Below are positions 14,813 to 27,518 of a DNA stretch of 64,000 bases, one piece after another (the stretch's first letter is position 1; each line of letters starts with the position of its first letter). The notes below the pieces were generated by a model. The model made no database searches and was not told the origin of the DNA. It saw nothing but the letters and a program-made list of their open reading frames with translations. Made by a program: the position numbers and the translations under genes. This DNA is from Acridotheres tristis (taxonomy: Eukaryota; Chordata; Aves; Passeriformes; Sturnidae): positions 14,422,501 through 14,486,500 of the forward strand of contig CM072891.1 in assembly GCA_037013685.1 (NCBI GenBank), read 5' to 3'.

Positions 14813-17800
14813 GGAAAACAAAGAAACTCAGAGCACTGCAATACCTTTGTTCCCAGAGCTTATACATCCAGTGGACACAGGAGATACAGAAAGTCATTCT
14901 GGTCCATAATGAACTCTTTGATTCTGTAGGATGGTCATTAAATACCTATATACTCATCTGTGTGACTGTCTCAGGCTAGAAACTACCTCATCTCATCACT
15001 GAAATAACAGCACTTGTCTCTGAAGTATTTGCCTTGGGTATTTACTAAATAAGCAGTATTTTAGCACTAAGATAAAACAAGAATAGATGGAGTAGAGCAA
15101 AATTGGAGAAGAAAGAGCAAGAGAAAAAAACTAAAAGAAAATCCAGGTTTAAAATTACAGTTGACACCTTAGGTAATTTTATTGGCAGGATCATTCAGTC
15201 TCTGCCCTATTTCATTAGGCTGTTGTACCTCTTAGCTTTTCCTGGGTGTGTTCACAATGTTTACTGTGTTCTGTTCTTCAGCAAAAATTACTGACCAGTA
15301 TTATTATGATCAAGATAAATAGAGAAATAGATCAATTTATCTTGTATATTGCTTATAATAATTCAAATGCTCATTCTGACAACTCCTTGCAGTGGCATAA
15401 AGAATTGCAGTCAATAGAGTGTTAGAAATTACTTATATCTTTCCTTCCAAAACTAAGCATGCTGCCCTTTGTTTTTAATCTACTAAGTGACATTAAAATA
15501 GTCATTTGGAAAATGTCCTCTGAGGCTGCTTTGTTCAGCTGACTGTTCTTGATTAGACTTGTATTAGTAGCACTGAAACTCCCTTTTGTCATCCGGATTC
15601 TGCACTAAGACATGTTTTAGTCTTATATAATAATTTATATTTAACCATACTTAACATTATCATGAGCCCTAGAAAAACTGTCCATCTATTTTACTGATAA
15701 TTTGCACTGACTCTGAAGGTTTACCAGTGCTCTGTGTTGAGCAATAAAGCTGTAGGTGCAGGTTCTTTATGTGGGACTGTCTTTAGATAGGTAATTGAGA
15801 CACTTATGGTACTTAGATAGAAAATGGATAGATAATATTGCTCATTCATTTGGCAATCAGCAGGCCAGAGAATGTGTCCTGAATGGAATCAGAAATTAGT
15901 AGTAGCAAGGTTCTAAATTGCTACTAGTTGAGGCATTCTTAAAATGGCAAAGGTTGATAACCCTTTTAACCTCAATTACTTTTTGATTCTATGATAAAAG
16001 TGGTGATGTTACATGGTAGAGATTCTTTGCATATTCTCATCTGTTACATGAGACAAAGATGTGTTTCTGAGGTCACAGATGCAAAAGGGGCAGAAAACGA
16101 AATGCATCTGCAACTGCTCATAAGATAGGTGACTCCAGTCAGCTTCTGTTGTCCAGGTGATACACCTGTCTTTCCCTCCACAACAATGATTTTCTAATTG
16201 GACTACATTAGGTCAAAAGACTTGGCTGGGCCTGTCTTAAATTGACTTCCAGATGTCTGCCATTTAAACTCTGACTTAAGATAAAACACATCGACCGTTT
16301 TTGAAAAAAATATGGGAAATCCCTGTTGCATGGTGACAGTAACTTGCATGGAATTTTCCTTCTTTGGTTGTGCATTTTTAGAAGTTGCTTGTTTTTTGAG
16401 GCAGGAATTTAAGAAAATAAAGTCTCACAGCTAAAGCAGACATATGCTGAACTCAAGAATTAGGTCTTATCTTTTCTGATGAATTCTGATGTGTTGCTTA
16501 GCAAGTGACTTCAAATCCAAGTGGGGTTTTCAGATGGGGCCATTAACAGTTTGTTCCTTGTTCCCAGGGTGTCCAGCATGAGACACTTTTCCTGATTGGC
16601 AGGACTGTAAAATTCTCACAACTATAGCTGCAGTCAATCAGGGATGTGCTCTCAGCATACAAAATCAGATCGACTGCTAAATACTCTGAAAATTGAGTGC
16701 TACATGTCCGAGATAGTGTGCTTGGTGTAAGTGGCTTGTTTGACTTGATCTCCTCTGTGGCTCAGTTTTAGGTCTACAATAAGAGGATAATGACAGCCTT
16801 CATCTCACCTGGGTTGGAGAAGATAAATTCATTAATGTTTGCAAAGCACTTAGATTTTAGTCATCAGCACCATAGAAAAGTCCATGAGGAAATGAACAGT
16901 TGTGTATTCAGGGCAGGGTTGAAATGTAATGCAGTAAATAAGAACTAAGAGCACACACTGAACAATAAGAAGAAAATCAAATATTAAAGAGCTGTTCATT
17001 AGGTATATCCAGTGAATTCAGAGCACTGATTGAGACAACAGTTCTCTGTAAATAAAAGTGAGTGATCATGGAACTGAGATGTATCATGATGCATTCATAC
17101 TAGAGCCTAAACTAGCTTTGCTTTCCCTTAGTCCTGCCATTTCCTAATTGTCAATTCCTACCCTTGAATCTTTGATAAAATTCCTAAAATTGTGCACACA
17201 ATAATTTCATTTTGATGTACACATTAATATACACATCCTCTCATAAACACACAATCACAGAACACAATCTATTTTATACTTTTCTATATATTCCTTTTGT
17301 TTTTCCATACTCTTCTGTTACCATTTTGGCATCCAACCTGGTTCATAACTGTAAGTGTAGATGTTGTGCCTAATGACTTATACCCGAGTATAAATCTGAA
17401 GGCTAAATAGTTAAAAACATTAATAGATAAAAGAATGTCTTCTTGTAAGTAACCAAATACATTTTTCCAGAAACATTTTCATCGCAATATTCCAAATTAT
17501 TAACCTGGCAGCTTCCCATATTTCTCCCTGATATATTCCTTTCATTGCTGTTTATGATAGAGCCAGGTTTACATTTGCAAATGAAAAGTGTTAGTTTTTT
17601 TAGGATACTAATAACTTTTAGTGCTGGACTCTAAAAGCTCATTTGATATAGGTAAGAGCCATTTTAAAGACACAGAGCTAGCAGTGCAGCAAGTTAGAAG
17701 TGATGGATATTATAAAACTGATTTGCCATCACAAAAAATATTGAGGGTGAATCACTTTTATACAGAAGACAGTGCTTATTTTGCATATACAAATAAGATA

Positions 17801-20657
17801 CAGATATAAGATGTGGTTTTTATTTTTATGGGTACTCCATGCTCTGCCAATATCTTAAGAAAGTCATTGACTTATGACCAGTTTTAAGATGAGCAACAAA
17901 AATTACCTTACTGCTGTTCTGATCTGTTCTGATTCCTGTTAAAGGGCAGCTTTTTGGGATGTCTTATGGAATGTTCATTTCAGGTTTTCACCAGAATCAG
18001 AAAGTTCAACTTTTCTGCAAAACTTACACTGATGTGCCTAACCTTTTACAAATGGGGGTTTACCCATTGAATGCAGCTCTGAAAAAATGCATAAAAAGGC
18101 GTGGAAAATATTTCACAGACAGAGCATCCTTTTGCTACTGCTTTAATCCAGAACCTTGTACGGCTCACAGGCAGGACGTAGTGTCTGTACAGAACCTGAG
18201 GATGGGAGCACAGGTTGAGGGATGGATAGTTTGGAGATGATATGGAGTAGCCAGTCTTCATATACAGAGTGAAAATTATAGCTGATGTTCCAACAGCACT
18301 GAACATAAGTTTACTTAGTAAACACTAGAAATGTGAATCCTCTTAATATTCTGTGCAACAGAATTTATACCATTTAGAGCTTTACAGAAGAAATCATCCT
18401 GCGACAGGCAAATCCATGAGAGATAGATTCAGGGGTAAGCATTTCTGTGTTGGTTTAATTTTGTGACTGATACAGTACAAGTGATGTAAAATAAATGTCA
18501 AGGTGCGATGAGTTCATCAGAAAGAATATAATTAGAGAGTGCTGATTATGTAAACAAAATATCATCATTCTTTCCTTTGCAGAAAAATTAATTCCACAGA
18601 ATTAAGTTTGAACAAATTTTCCTCGCTCTCAGTGATTTTTCCTGACATTTATAGCCAAGGGATAAGATGATTAAATTTATTTTTCTGATACCCACATGAC
18701 CACCCTGATTTTTTGACATGGAAGGTTGCCCATGCATTCAAGCTGGCAACGTTTGGATGTGTTTTTTGTTCAGGGCCCACTCTGCAGGAAATTTGTATAT
18801 GAACAACCACTAATGAAAGCTAATTAGAAGTGGTCCAATGATCCGTTTTAGAGAAGATATAGTGATTGACTTAATTCTAGGAAGTGTGGATTTAAGTGGA
18901 GTATTACTTTTTATTTTCAACAGTGATATTCAGGGCACAAGTGGAAAAAAAAGAAGAGCTTAGATGCTTAGATGCTGGACAATAACTCATTTGGAAGGGC
19001 AAGAAATAATTTAGAGGTGTCTGTGAATTGCAGGGAAGAGTAATGGTGTTACTGTATGTACCATGGCTCTATACCTGAAGAAATAACGGGACTTGATCAA
19101 TGATAACTTATGTAGAGGAGGGATGGGAGATGATGAAGAACCAGCAGAGGCATCCCTGAGAGAATAATGATATCTTCCCCCATGGTCCACGTCGTTCTAT
19201 GCAGAGGTGTGTTTGGATTGATGAGAGCTGTGCTGAGGGCAGTCAGCAGTAATTTAGTGTGCTAGGCCATGCACAAACGACTTTCGTTACTGCTGACAGC
19301 TTCATTACAGCAGGACCATCCTTCACTTATTGTAGACCTTCTTCCATCAAGCTGAAGACAAATGAAGGAATGACTGAGACCTTATATGTTTGCAATATTA
19401 TCCTCTCCATTACTGTACCCTGGCCTGTTTTTGTCTGTAAATTCTACAGTTCTACCTTTGAAGTGTACAGCAAAGACCCAGAAACATCTCTAATGCTTTC
19501 ATCTGCATGTACTTAATGTATGTACTCCAAAAGATACACTAGAAGAAAATGAAAGAGGGGCTTTAGCATAGCTTGAAAGTGCAGCGTTTCTGATATCTTA
19601 TAGAAAATGATTTCCAGAGCATGCTGGGTCACCATGGAGTCCTTTCCTTCCTGGCATGGTATGAACCATCTTTCTCTAAAACTGAGTTTCCAACCATTTT
19701 TCCAATACTTTTTCCAAGAGAATTATTAGGTTTCTGTAAAGCAATAAACTTACCCAGACATGAGTCATCCTCCTTAATCTTTTATGTGGGTTTATTCCAT
19801 AGAATGGAACAAGGCTGCAGTTAAGTCTGAAAATTCCTTTTTCTCACAGCGAGTGACTCAAAGCAAAAGGGAATTCCTATCTTCTGTGATAGAAAAAAGT
19901 AGCATGAAGGAAGCAAGGGGACTGCTCAGATGCTTTATGCATACAAGGACTGCAGGAACACAGAATGATGGAGTAAGGAATACAGACGGCAAGGCTGCTT
20001 AGAGCTAGATGCAAGAAATCAGAGGAATTAATGTTTAATGGATCTTAGACTGTGTTATTGTCTCCAAATGCATGTGAGAAGGTGCATTTTTTCCTGCTGG
20101 TGAAAGAGGTTTTACTAATGCTACAGGACTGATTGAATTGTTTGTGAGTTTCTGTAAGCCCTGTAAAATCACTGTTTATGACAGCGTTTGCCTCTGGTTG
20201 TTATCATCCCACTCAGGAGATCTGTCAATGCCAATGAAACAACTGAGATTCTTCCTGGGGTAAGTTCTAAGTCACTTGTTAAATTATACATTCAACTACC
20301 TAAAAAAAGACCAAGACACTGTACAAAAAACCACTAGACCCCATAATAATATTATTATTAATAATCAGAACATTGAATGAATATAAAATTCTATGTAAAT
20401 GTTGTATCTTGGATTTGGAAGGTGTTTGAATTTATCATTCTACAGCTGTGTACCAGATAATAATACAAGTTTTTTATTGGCTACAGTCTCTCTGACTGCA
20501 TTGCACTAGCTTTTATAGCAGTCCCTACGGAAGCTTGGCACTGCATCATGGAAGTTCTGTACCTCTGTGTATGAATGATGTTCTGTGTATTTGTCACACA
20601 GTAAGTTCAATCTTGCAAGGGGTCTGTGTGTGTGGTGCATGTCTGTAACATCATAAC
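14813..20657. other. Non-coding stretch, no gene recognised
   Basis: No exon or mobile element is recognisable. A small direct repeat GCTTAGAT occurs about 2.4 times near 18959-18976. At 16190-16340 the sequence is complex and contains GTTGCATGGTGAC (16325-16337), which resembles an RFX X-box with a shortened centre. The sequence TTGATTCTATGAT near 15983 resembles the octamer-like 3' end of CR1 elements, but no CR1 body precedes it. Otherwise I see nothing here. Confidence 0.65.
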
Positions 20658-20717
20658 ACTCCCTGCCTACTACAGGAACTCTCTGTGTACTGCAGGCACT
20701 CTCTGCAGACTCAGCTC
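20658..20717 (+). repeat. Three diverged copies of a 20-bp tandem repeat
   Basis: Units at 20658-20677, 20678-20697 and 20698-20717 each start with ACTC and share a pattern of ACTCYCTG followed by a TAC/GAC and a CAG core. The second and first units agree at most positions and the third is more diverged. It is a short minisatellite-like duplication with no coding role visible. A plus-strand open frame begins inside it but has no recognised domain. Confidence 0.6.
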
Positions 20718-22849
20718 TCTCACCAGGAATGTGCTGATTGTCCCGTAAAGAGGGGCCATCAATCTGGCACAGGCAGGCAGGATGAAGGTGCAGCCTATGA
20801 AGAATTGGTGATTGTGGATTATGACTGGACTTTAATAGTAGCTCAGGAATTACAGAATAAAATGGAAGCCTTCCAACTCTGTCCCAAAGACCTGAAATGT
20901 GGCTATCAGTTCAAAGACAAGAGACTGGACGCACAGAAATCTAGTATAAAGCAAAGAAACCACTGGACACTAGGTTGGTATAAAGTGATCACATATTCAC
21001 AGCTTAGCAATTGTGAACTATTATAAACGTGTGGCAAATAGTAGCTTAGAAGGAACACTTGCATGAAGACAAGTAGCTTTGTAAACACTCATCCTTGTGT
21101 TCTTGAGTCAATACTCTTTGTTCCATGCTTCTTAGGAAACAACTTATAAACACTCTCTGTAACAAAAAGATTTGGCAGAAAACCCAGTTATAATTCCTAA
21201 TTTGTTTATTTTAAAAACTATATGTTTTATAGAAAATGTCTCCACATAACTACATTATTCATGATGACTTTTCTGCCAGGTGCAGAAGTGGCAAATTTCA
21301 TGAGCCATCTGGACAATTACCTAGAGAATGTTTTTCTGGAGCTGTTGGTGAATGTTCATGTGGATAACAGCAGCACTGGGAGAAGTAACAGCAGAGTTAT
21401 GGGGAAAACCTACAGCTATGAGTGAAAGAATTGGCATGACATAAATCTCAGGCACTTTGTGGAAGGGCAGTAAATAGTGGAACTCTAGAAAATCAAAGAG
21501 GAAATTAGAGACCAAAGCTTTATGCTGAGGAAAACACAGGGACAGAAAGCCTACATTATTGGTGTACATGGTTAATATAAATTAACATTAAAAACCAAAA
21601 TCTCTAAATTTGCACCACAGAAATTCTTCACATTAAAATTTCATGCTTAAATGGGGAGAATATTATGAGTTGTCTTGACATCATGATCAAGAGGGGAATG
21701 CTGGTTATGCAATACTGTCAGTGAAAAGAGAACCTGCAAGGGCTGAAAACACATCTGCAATGAGACCTCTCCCTTGCCATTAATGTTTGTTAAGTGTCAA
21801 GGTAAAACACTATGCAAAAGTTACATTCTTAGAAATTACTGGTGAGTGTCCCTTGAAGCAACTGTCTTCAAAAGGAAGAACAGTTACCACAGATTCAGAT
21901 TCAGCAACCTTATAGAAGTGGAAAAAAATCACTGCAGTAAAAATTAACTTCAGAATAGAAACTGTGGTAACCAGGAAATTTTTTTAAAGGATGAAGAGGA
22001 GTAATAAGAAAGGTAAAATACCTACAAGAATTTTTAAGGGCACCATATTGCATCCTCAACATAAATGTTTATTCGTATAAAAATCATCTAAATGACCAAA
22101 AAAAGAGAATGTGGTTAAACAACAAAGGCGATTATAGGTAAAATGACATCCCTCAAAAAGCAATGTGTAAAAATTCTGATATGTAAAATGTCAAAACATA
22201 ATAACCTATATCAAAACTGATTCTGAGAAGCAGTCTGCTAAAGGCATGGAAATTGGTAATATAGTCTCTCTAAAACACATGAAAACCAAGCATCCTTCCC
22301 AAGTCTGTAGGGCTGACAGATGGCTGAGCCATGGAGAAAGCACTGGAGGATGCTGTGGCCATAGCAGAAAGGCTGAGAGAACTGCTTACATTAGTGTTAT
22401 CCACATGGGGCTTAGAGACATTTCTGCCTTTACTTACAGGAAAGGAGTCCGGAAAACTGCCTCAAAGTGAAGTGTCAGCAGAAGGGGCTTTAGAGCAGAT
22501 CAATAAAATGTATCATAACAAACACCATAAGAAGCAGATGGTATTAACCCAAGAGTTCTCAATGTTGCTGCTGAACTACTAACTGCTCTGAGTGAACTCT
22601 TGAATAAATTAATGTTTATTCCAGAGAAAGAGCAGGTGGCAAGAAGAACACCCATTTTTAAAGAACCTCTGGCATCTGTGTGGGTGGGGAATAAGCAGGC
22701 TGTGAAATCTACAAACAAAAAAAGTCTGATTTTCTTATCAAGCAAATATACAGAAGCTGTGATAAAGAATAAAAATAACAGATGTGGATAAATGTGACAT
22801 TCTCAGGCAGATTCAGTAAAGCAACAGTAATCTACTCTTGAGATCTTTG
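20718..22849. other. Non-coding stretch, no gene recognised
   Basis: No gene recognised. Two overlapping plus-strand frames at 22246-22582 give Leu/Glu/Lys-rich peptides with a somewhat coding-like look, and they lie just upstream of the reverse-transcriptase-like scrap at 22.87 kb. They could be decayed remains of the same element, but I cannot match them to any known domain. Confidence 0.55.
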
Positions 22850-22945
22850 GGCATGTCTCATCCTTTTGACATAATGCATTTTGATTTCCAAAAGACTTTT
22901 GATCATGCTCTTGTCCAAAAGTCTGTTGGTCTTAAAAGAACATAA
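22850..22945 (+). mobile_element. Possible scrap of a CR1-like LINE reverse transcriptase
   Basis: One plus-strand frame reads HFDFQKTFDHALVQK at about 22877-22921, ending at a TAA at 22943-22945. CR1-type reverse transcriptases carry a motif-A block of the form LDFxKAFDxVxHxxLxxK, where the first Asp is catalytic. The aspartate, DF-x-K-x-FD and downstream His, Leu and Lys spacing agree here. Only about 20 codons resemble the family and neither the FADD box nor a CR1 3' end is seen. If real, this is a heavily decayed, inactive fragment. The alternative is a chance match in AT-rich sequence. Confidence 0.35.
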
Positions 22946-25900
22946 TCTCATAAAAAGAGAGACTGAGAGAGTATGTCAAACATATAAGATCACGACTTGA
23001 AGAAGGTAAATAGGGAATGATTATGCACTAACTTTTATAACTTAAGGAACTGTGATTATTAACTTAAATAGCTTAACAAACTTGGAATAAAACCCCCAGC
23101 TTTTTACTCAATGGGTAATTAAACTGTTGAACTTGCAGTCATGGAATGAAGAAACCAAAATCATTACAAGGTTTAAAAAGTGACTATAAAAACTGATAAA
23201 GTGTAAGCACACCATGAGCTATTAACATAAAATGTGTATTTAAATACTGAGTTAATCTTTGGTCTATATACAATGGGCTGGTATAGGTCTCCTTTCATGT
23301 TCTTTCTATAAGCAGCATTTTCTAATCAGTGTTAGTGAGAGGGTACTGTCCACTGCTATTCTTTCTGATGTTCCTCTAAATGTCAGTACGGAAAACAGAC
23401 TTTATAAAATGCCCTTAATACAATAATGTTAAATATTGTATGACTCAAAAGAGCAATGAAAATGATGGAAATGTTATGAAGAGAGACTACCACTAATTTT
23501 TGGTTTAACTGATATTAAAGCTTGAGAAATATGTTAATTCAAACCAAACATAAATAAAAATTATTTAGTATCTGCATCTCTAAAGACATGTGTGGAAAAA
23601 TTATCGGAAAGGGTGGTCCTGAAACTAGAGTATTAGACTGGATTTGAACTTTTACCAAAATCCTGGCTGATGCATTGCACAGACATTCCAGGCTCCTCTG
23701 TTTCCCATCTGCAAAATTGGGTGACCTCCCACAGTAAGTCCCCACTTCAAGAGTGTTGTTAGCATAAGTACTTAATGTTTCAAGGCACCCAGAAAATGTG
23801 TTTGAGAAGGCTCCTAGCAAGTTGCAGTGTCATTAATCTTTGCAATTTGTTTACAAGCCTTCAGCCACTTTTCAGTCCATGCAACAAAGGCTTGCATCCA
23901 AGCCTATCTGAATTAATTCTTGTAAGACCTTGTGAGGCACTGAATCAATATAGGGTTTTCTGTTTAAGTTACTCTTCGAAGAATATTTTACATTCATATA
24001 GCTCTTCTCAACCTGAATGGTACTGAAATGCTTTGCAGACTATGTTAATACAACTGCAGCACTAAAATGCTGCACTAGCAGAAAGTGCAGAGAGAGAGAA
24101 AAATTACAGCCAAGGACAACAGGACAGACTGTTTCTGTTGTAAGAAACTGTTTCAAAACCTTTACTGCACGCTGTCTGAAGTTTGCACAGAGAAATACTA
24201 GAATGGTCTGTCATTGATAACAATGCTGCCAAAGCAAGAGAGAAACTGAAATATCACCTGGTGCTCAGGAATCCTGTGCCTTGCTTGGAATCTCTCCTGC
24301 TCTCCCATGGTCTCTGTCATGTCTTCTGCTGTTCTTCTTCGATAACCTTGGATGTGATGAGGCCTATGCTGCTCTGAAACTACCCTGGAGTCACATCATC
24401 CCAGGGATGACAACAAATGTGTTTCTTAGTTTTGCAGAGTTTAGATTTGCTTCAGAATCTCTGCCTTGCTGCAAAACTTTGGGAACTGGTTTAACTCTCA
24501 TTCAAAGGGCTGGTTTTTCTGCTGAGTAGGAAGCTGTGATGCTGGAGGCAGGAGCTGTGCCTATCTTCAATTTCAGTGCCTCACCATAACTGCAAGTGTG
24601 TGGGAGTGAGATCTGGGATTTCTCCTATCTGACACCAACTTCAAGACTCTTTCCATGCTGCTGAAATCTATTCAGGTACTGTAGGCAAGTTTCTGATATT
24701 TATTTTTCAAATTCCCTTTACCTGAGAGTGCTGGCAGCTGTATTCTGCTCTGCATCTTTCCCTCAAAGGCTCTTGGACTGAACTCCAGTTTTTATCTCCT
24801 TTTTGAGACATGCACAGTCAGGCAGATGGGAGGAATGAAGGAGTTGGAGATATAGACCAGCATACAGTGTGAAGTGAGGGCTGCAGGGGGATAGACTCAA
24901 AGTGCATTTTGTCTCTGCATGGAGTCTCATCTCTGCTGAGATGAAGGATCAGAAACAGAGTGAAACTCGCCATTTCAAACCCTTCTGGGCAAGTTAAGAA
25001 GATACAGGTCCTCAGGGTCACACTAATGGACTCTTCACTGTCACAGTCCAGGCTGCAGGGTTACAAGGAGAAGGGAGCCACAAGAGTCCATCAATCATGA
25101 AAGGTAATTGCTGAATTGTACATCCATGGATCTCCACTGTGAAGTGCCACCATGGTGGTGGAGGTATGTGAGAAGAGTGGGGCTGAAGGCTGTTTCAGAA
25201 TTTTTCTTATCTCAGACTTTGCTTTCCTGCTGCTGTTAAGTAGATGGCACTCATTTACCATAAAATGACACAAATGTCATCTGGCATTCCAAGACTTTCC
25301 AAGTGCACCAGTGTTACTAACTGTAGTGTGTTCTTTAATGATCCCATTACTAAAACTGCAGTAACTACCTAAATTTCACATGCCATTTTCCTTTAGGTCA
25401 TTTCATACCTACAAGTAAAATTTTTCCTCTCCCTTCAACATTGGACTTATACAGCTGACTTGTGGAGGAGGACTGGTACTGACCCTTCTCTCTTCCTCCA
25501 GAATCACTTGCAAGGTTTCATCTGATTTCAGAAAAACAAAAAATCTCAGCCTGCCTTTATCTCATGACAAAAAGAAATTTCCTTAGTTCCTGAAGGCAAG
25601 AATGGCTACACATGACCACTTTTTTAAGGTTTAAGACAAATATAAATGCTAGGTTATGAACATGCAGCACCATCCAAAGTAATTTGCTGCTTCATGGGTT
25701 GCCTGGCAGGAAGAAGCAAGCTGAGCTGTTTAGAATTTTTTTTATATGTAATTAGAATAGTTTTTTATGAAGATCAAGTTTGAGTCAGATTTCCAACAAT
25801 AAATCTGATGGCACATGAAGTTCTGAGAACTGCAAAGCAAGCAGAAGCAAGATGTGAATTTTAAGTAGAAATGTCCCACTTTTCTGACCCCCAACAAATC

Positions 25901-27393
25901 TCACTACTAACCTTTGCTGCCCATAAAAGGCATGCCTATCCAGTAGGTTTACTTTGACAATGGGAAAAAAGAAAAATAGCTGTAATGATTCACAATGGAT
26001 AGTTATCATTAGATCCTAAGAAAATAAGGATGTAGCACATACGTTAGCAAAGGCTGCTTTTCCAAGCTAGATTCATTTTGCTATTGCCAAAATTCGACAG
26101 TGATAATAAATTCCATGAGGTGCAGATCAGCTTTTTGTTCTGTGCTTACAATGTCCGGCATGATGAGCTCCTGATCCACATCAGAAAGTCCTTGATTCTA
26201 CCAAACTATGAATAAAATAATTATAAAACTTTTTTATAAACCATTCCTTCTCCAGTTTTTTAATGCAAGCATAAGAAACAAGTTGCTCTGCATTTGTTTG
26301 CAAAGTACCTATGTGAGAGCTTCCAAAAGAAAATGCATTATTTTTTACTGAATTTTTAATTGGAATTTATACTTTTGGATTTCATCTTTTCTGTTATTTT
26401 TAACCAAAAAATCCCTCCCCCCTACCTTTCCTTTCCCTTTCTAAGATGCATCTAAAACAGTGGGAGGAGAAGTGGGATGGATAGAAAGAGAGTGAAAAAA
26501 AACCAAACAAGAGGTTCATCAGAGCTCCTGCTGAGATCAAAAGTGGAAAACCAGCCATGGTCATGTTACCTTCAAGCTATTCTTTGCCTGAGTTACTTCA
26601 ATACTGGGCTGTCCACCCAGAACAGAGAGAGCGACTCTGTAACCCAGCAGTGGCTGCAGAAACATAGGCTAAGATGTGCTCTGTTCTAGTCACAAATAAA
26701 CATCTTAATTCATGTGGATATTGTGACCACACCCAGGCAATTTGTTTGACCCAAGCACATTTGTTTCTGTGCACATGGACAGTTATTGCCTGTAAATAAA
26801 CTGTCTTTAAATCAGCCTATTCACCCTTTCCCCCCATGATGTATTTAAATATATATACATCTTTATGCAGCTACTGTCTAATCTATAGGATTTGGGAGAT
26901 CTTCAGATTCCTGGGCCCTCCAGATTTTTGGATCTAGGCATTTATTCTGGCTGCATTCAGACTCATATGACACATATGACACCTGGGATGCACTTTTATT
27001 CTTTTCTGTTGCCTTCTTCTCCTGGAAAAGAGTCCAACCATAGAACTCTGTTGTTTCCTCACTGAACTGGTTAATTGAACAATTTTGTAAATATATCTCC
27101 ATATGTACATGGATACTCCTGCTTTTTCTTATTATAGAGAAAGCTCATAACTAGAGCATAAAACAGAGGTAATGTTTAGATTGAATGTGAAACAGTTCCA
27201 CATAAAATTAGAAGAAAATCACTTCTTCCTGCAGTTTGGCCTAAAAGGAAATTAACTTAATTGAATATAGACAGCTGTATTTTGCAAAAATATTGCAGCC
27301 AAAGATAATTTGTTTTTTGAAAATATTTTAGTAGACTATTTCAATTTCAATGAGATTGCTTGCTAGAAAATTAAATACATTTTCGCTTAAATG
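22946..27393. other. Non-coding stretch, no gene recognised
   Basis: No exon, RNA gene or transposon is recognisable. A pyrimidine run with six consecutive C lies at about 26410-26442. The stretch 26690-26800 is complex, holds GTGACCACACCC and repeated AATAAAC words, and could be an old regulatory element, though nothing proves it. Open frames are below 95 codons. Confidence 0.65.
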
Positions 27394-27518
27394 TAATAAT
27401 GAATTCCATTGTCTGCATTGCTCAGGCAGAAAAATAATATAATTGTGTTTAATACAATTAAACCCAGTTTTTATTAAAAGTAATAATGCAGACTATTGTC
27501 TGCATTACTCAGGCAGAA
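27394..27518 (+). repeat. Local imperfect direct duplication, 87-bp period
   Basis: The segment 27394-27431 recurs at 27481-27518 with the same spacing throughout and 33 of 38 positions identical. The shared core is ATTGTCTGCATT followed, after one changed base, by CTCAGGCAGAA. Weaker similarity continues for about 14 bases. It looks like a decayed tandem duplication of an 87-bp unit rather than an interspersed repeat. Confidence 0.8.

Noticed and set aside
14557..14897. Plus-strand Lys/Glu-rich frame and opposing Phe/Ser-rich minus frame
   Set aside because: Both follow from a purine-rich low-complexity tract and have no domain or start context.
15975..15995. TTGATTCTATGAT resembling a CR1 3' terminal repeat
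   Set aside because: Only one and a half units are present and no CR1 body is recognisable upstream.
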